Source: Deltaproteobacteria bacterium
GTDB lineage: Bacteria; Desulfobacterota; GWC2-55-46
Length of the DNA: 7,433 bases
NCBI GenBank assembly: GCA_016219075.1
Contig: JACRCJ010000301.1
Location: 1 to 7,433 of the forward strand
Direction: 5' to 3'
Below the pieces are notes generated by a model. That model was not told the DNA's origin. It did no database searches and worked only from the letters and a program-made list of their open reading frames with translations. Shown one piece after another: positions 7,008-7,433 of the stretch. Both the position numbers and the translations under genes were made by a program. Position 1 is the first letter of the stretch. Every line of letters starts with the position of its first letter.

Positions 7008-7123
7008 GAATGGGTGTGGTACTGCGCAATCCCGGCGCGTTAGCGGTGGGTCAAGGAGTGGCAAATATAAATGATTCTTCCTTACCATCAAAATTCTACG
7101 TCATTTATGGCGGAGAATTTTAA
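7008..7123 (+). repeat. Structured 116-bp intergenic repeat, copy R2
   Basis: Direct repeat of R1, exactly 2296 bases downstream and the same length. The two AT-rich crossing stems are unchanged (7067-7074 with 7101-7108; 7090-7097 with 7114-7121). The GC hairpin (7031-7038 with 7043-7050) is weakened by one mismatch and one G-T pair relative to R1, and its loop is GTTA instead of TTTA. It lies after the last gene of the export operon, whereas R1 lies within the operon. Confidence 0.9.
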
Positions 7124-7130
7124 ATGAACC

Positions 7131-7160
7131 TCCCACAGGCTTAAATCCCCGGGGGGGTCG
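7131..7160 (+). repeat. Degenerate intergenic repeat copy D
   Basis: CCCACAGGCTTAAATCCCC followed by a G-run and TC resembles copy B and its left flank (CCCACAGGGCTAAAAACCCC) and the reverse complement of copy A (GGCTTAAAACCCCGGGG). The TTCAGAAC half of the unit is missing, so this is a truncated or diverged copy, or chance similarity. Confidence 0.4.
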
Positions 7161-7170
7161 GGCCTGTTTT
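7135..7170 (+). terminator. Possible terminator of the HlyD/ABC operon
   Basis: ACAGGC (7135-7140) can pair with GCCTGT (7162-7167), enclosing an inner CCCC/GGGG pairing, and the stem ends in TTTT (7167-7170). The T-run is short and the loop is large, so this is weaker than the terminator at 3349. It is nevertheless the best candidate between the permease and the next gene's promoter. Confidence 0.4.
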
Positions 7171-7190
7171 AAAGCAACGCTCTTCCGCTC

Positions 7191-7230
7191 AGCTTAAAAA
7201 CCCAGGGTTTTCAGAACCTTAAAAAAATAA
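7191..7230 (+). repeat. Intergenic repeat copy C
   Basis: Reads AGCTTAAAAACCC-AGGGTTTTCAGAACC-TTAAAAAAATAA, the same unit and orientation as copy B. It shares AAAAACCC-AGGGT-TTCAGAAC and the A-rich tail ending TAA. It lies 116 bases upstream of the predicted -10 box of the next gene. Confidence 0.8.
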
Positions 7231-7262
7231 ATCAATAAATGGATTGTACCGTAACGGGCCGC

Positions 7263-7289
7263 CCCCGGAGAGACAGTGCCGGGGCTTTT
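7263..7289 (+). terminator. Weak terminator-like hairpin
   Basis: CCCCGG (7263-7268) pairs with CCGGGG (7279-7284) around a 10-base loop, followed by C and TTTT (7286-7289) and then an A-rich run. The stem is only 6 bp and the T-run short. It may insulate the next gene from upstream read-through. Confidence 0.35.
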
Positions 7290-7322
7290 ATAAAAAAATC
7301 TTTTGCAATTCACCCCTAAGCT

Positions 7323-7351
7323 GTGGCATTCTCACGCGAAATCGGTATAAT
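7323..7351 (+). promoter_or_regulatory. Probable sigma-70-type promoter for the gene at 7418
   Basis: TATAAT (7346-7351) is a perfect -10 box. GTGGCA (7323-7328), 17 bases upstream, matches TTGACA at four of six positions. The predicted start near 7358 gives a leader of about 60 bases. The box shares the flank GGTATAAT with the promoter at 3522. Confidence 0.6.
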
Positions 7352-7417
7352 AACGGGTGCCGCCGCAATATTTGAACAGGGCGTTTGGAAAAATCACAGG
7401 ACCGGACAGGAGGGTAA

Positions 7418-7433
7418 ATGAAGGCTTTTACCA
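7418..7433 (+). CDS. Start of an unidentified gene (5' end only)
   Basis: ATG followed by codons for K-A-F-T and then the window end. The start is supported by a strong Shine-Dalgarno sequence, ACAGGAGGG (7406-7414), and by a promoter about 70 bases upstream. A start with one lysine followed by hydrophobic residues would suit a signal peptide or membrane anchor, but five residues cannot identify a product. Confidence 0.6.

Noticed and set aside
7031..7050. Integron attC-like site in R2 (CGTTAGCGG within a hairpin)
   Set aside because: The GTTAGCG does not fit the GTTRRRY core, R1 has TTTAGCG at the same place, and the paired R/L box arrangement is missing.
7324..7337. Sigma-54 promoter (TGGCA...GC)
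   Set aside because: The GG to GC spacing is 9 bases instead of 10 and the TTGC element is absent; the TATAAT box 17 bases after GTGGCA is a better explanation.

Overview
The window reads as chromosomal DNA of a Gram-negative (diderm) bacterium. It has a signal-peptide-bearing outer-membrane beta-barrel, an HlyD-type periplasmic adaptor, and GC-rich coding regions separated by AT-richer intergenic DNA. Heavy use of AGG for arginine and ATA for isoleucine, with moderately high GC, would suit a deltaproteobacterial, Nitrospirota-like or related uncultured lineage. That placement is inference from codon habit only. All genes lie on the + strand, and no phage, CRISPR, tRNA, rRNA or transposase gene was seen.

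Region 1 (2-3379) is the end of an operon. It holds the last 58 codons of an ATP-grasp protein resembling the RimK-related 'alpha-L-glutamate ligase-like' family, a membrane-anchored protein of about 16 TPR repeats, and an outer-membrane beta-barrel protein. The genes are separated by only 4-5 bases, and a textbook Rho-independent terminator closes the unit. The set suggests an envelope system linking a cytoplasmic ligase, a periplasmic TPR scaffold and an outer-membrane barrel. Its substrate is unknown.

Region 2 (3380-3647) is non-coding. It contains a probable promoter with a perfect TATAAT box, flanked by two inverted copies (A and B) of a 42-bp repeat. A third copy (C) and a degenerate one (D) lie near 7131-7230.

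Region 3 (3648-6990) is a three-gene ABC-2 export operon: HlyD-family membrane-fusion protein, DrrA-like ATPase and one ABC-2 permease with a large extracytoplasmic domain. ATPase and permease are 10 bases apart, whereas adaptor and ATPase are separated by a 116-bp repeat (R1). A 91% identical, indel-free copy (R2) follows the permease, so the ATPase-permease pair sits between direct repeats.

Region 4 (6991-7433) is mostly non-coding: R2, a possible operon terminator, repeat copies D and C, a second terminator-like hairpin, a promoter with a perfect TATAAT, and the first codons of another gene behind a strong ribosome-binding site.

The protein genes mostly belong to recognisable families. 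The least explained material is the two intergenic repeat families. R1/R2 keeps a GC hairpin (slightly weakened in R2) and two perfectly conserved, mutually crossing AT-rich stems. The A/B/C family is tied to promoter-bearing intergenic regions.
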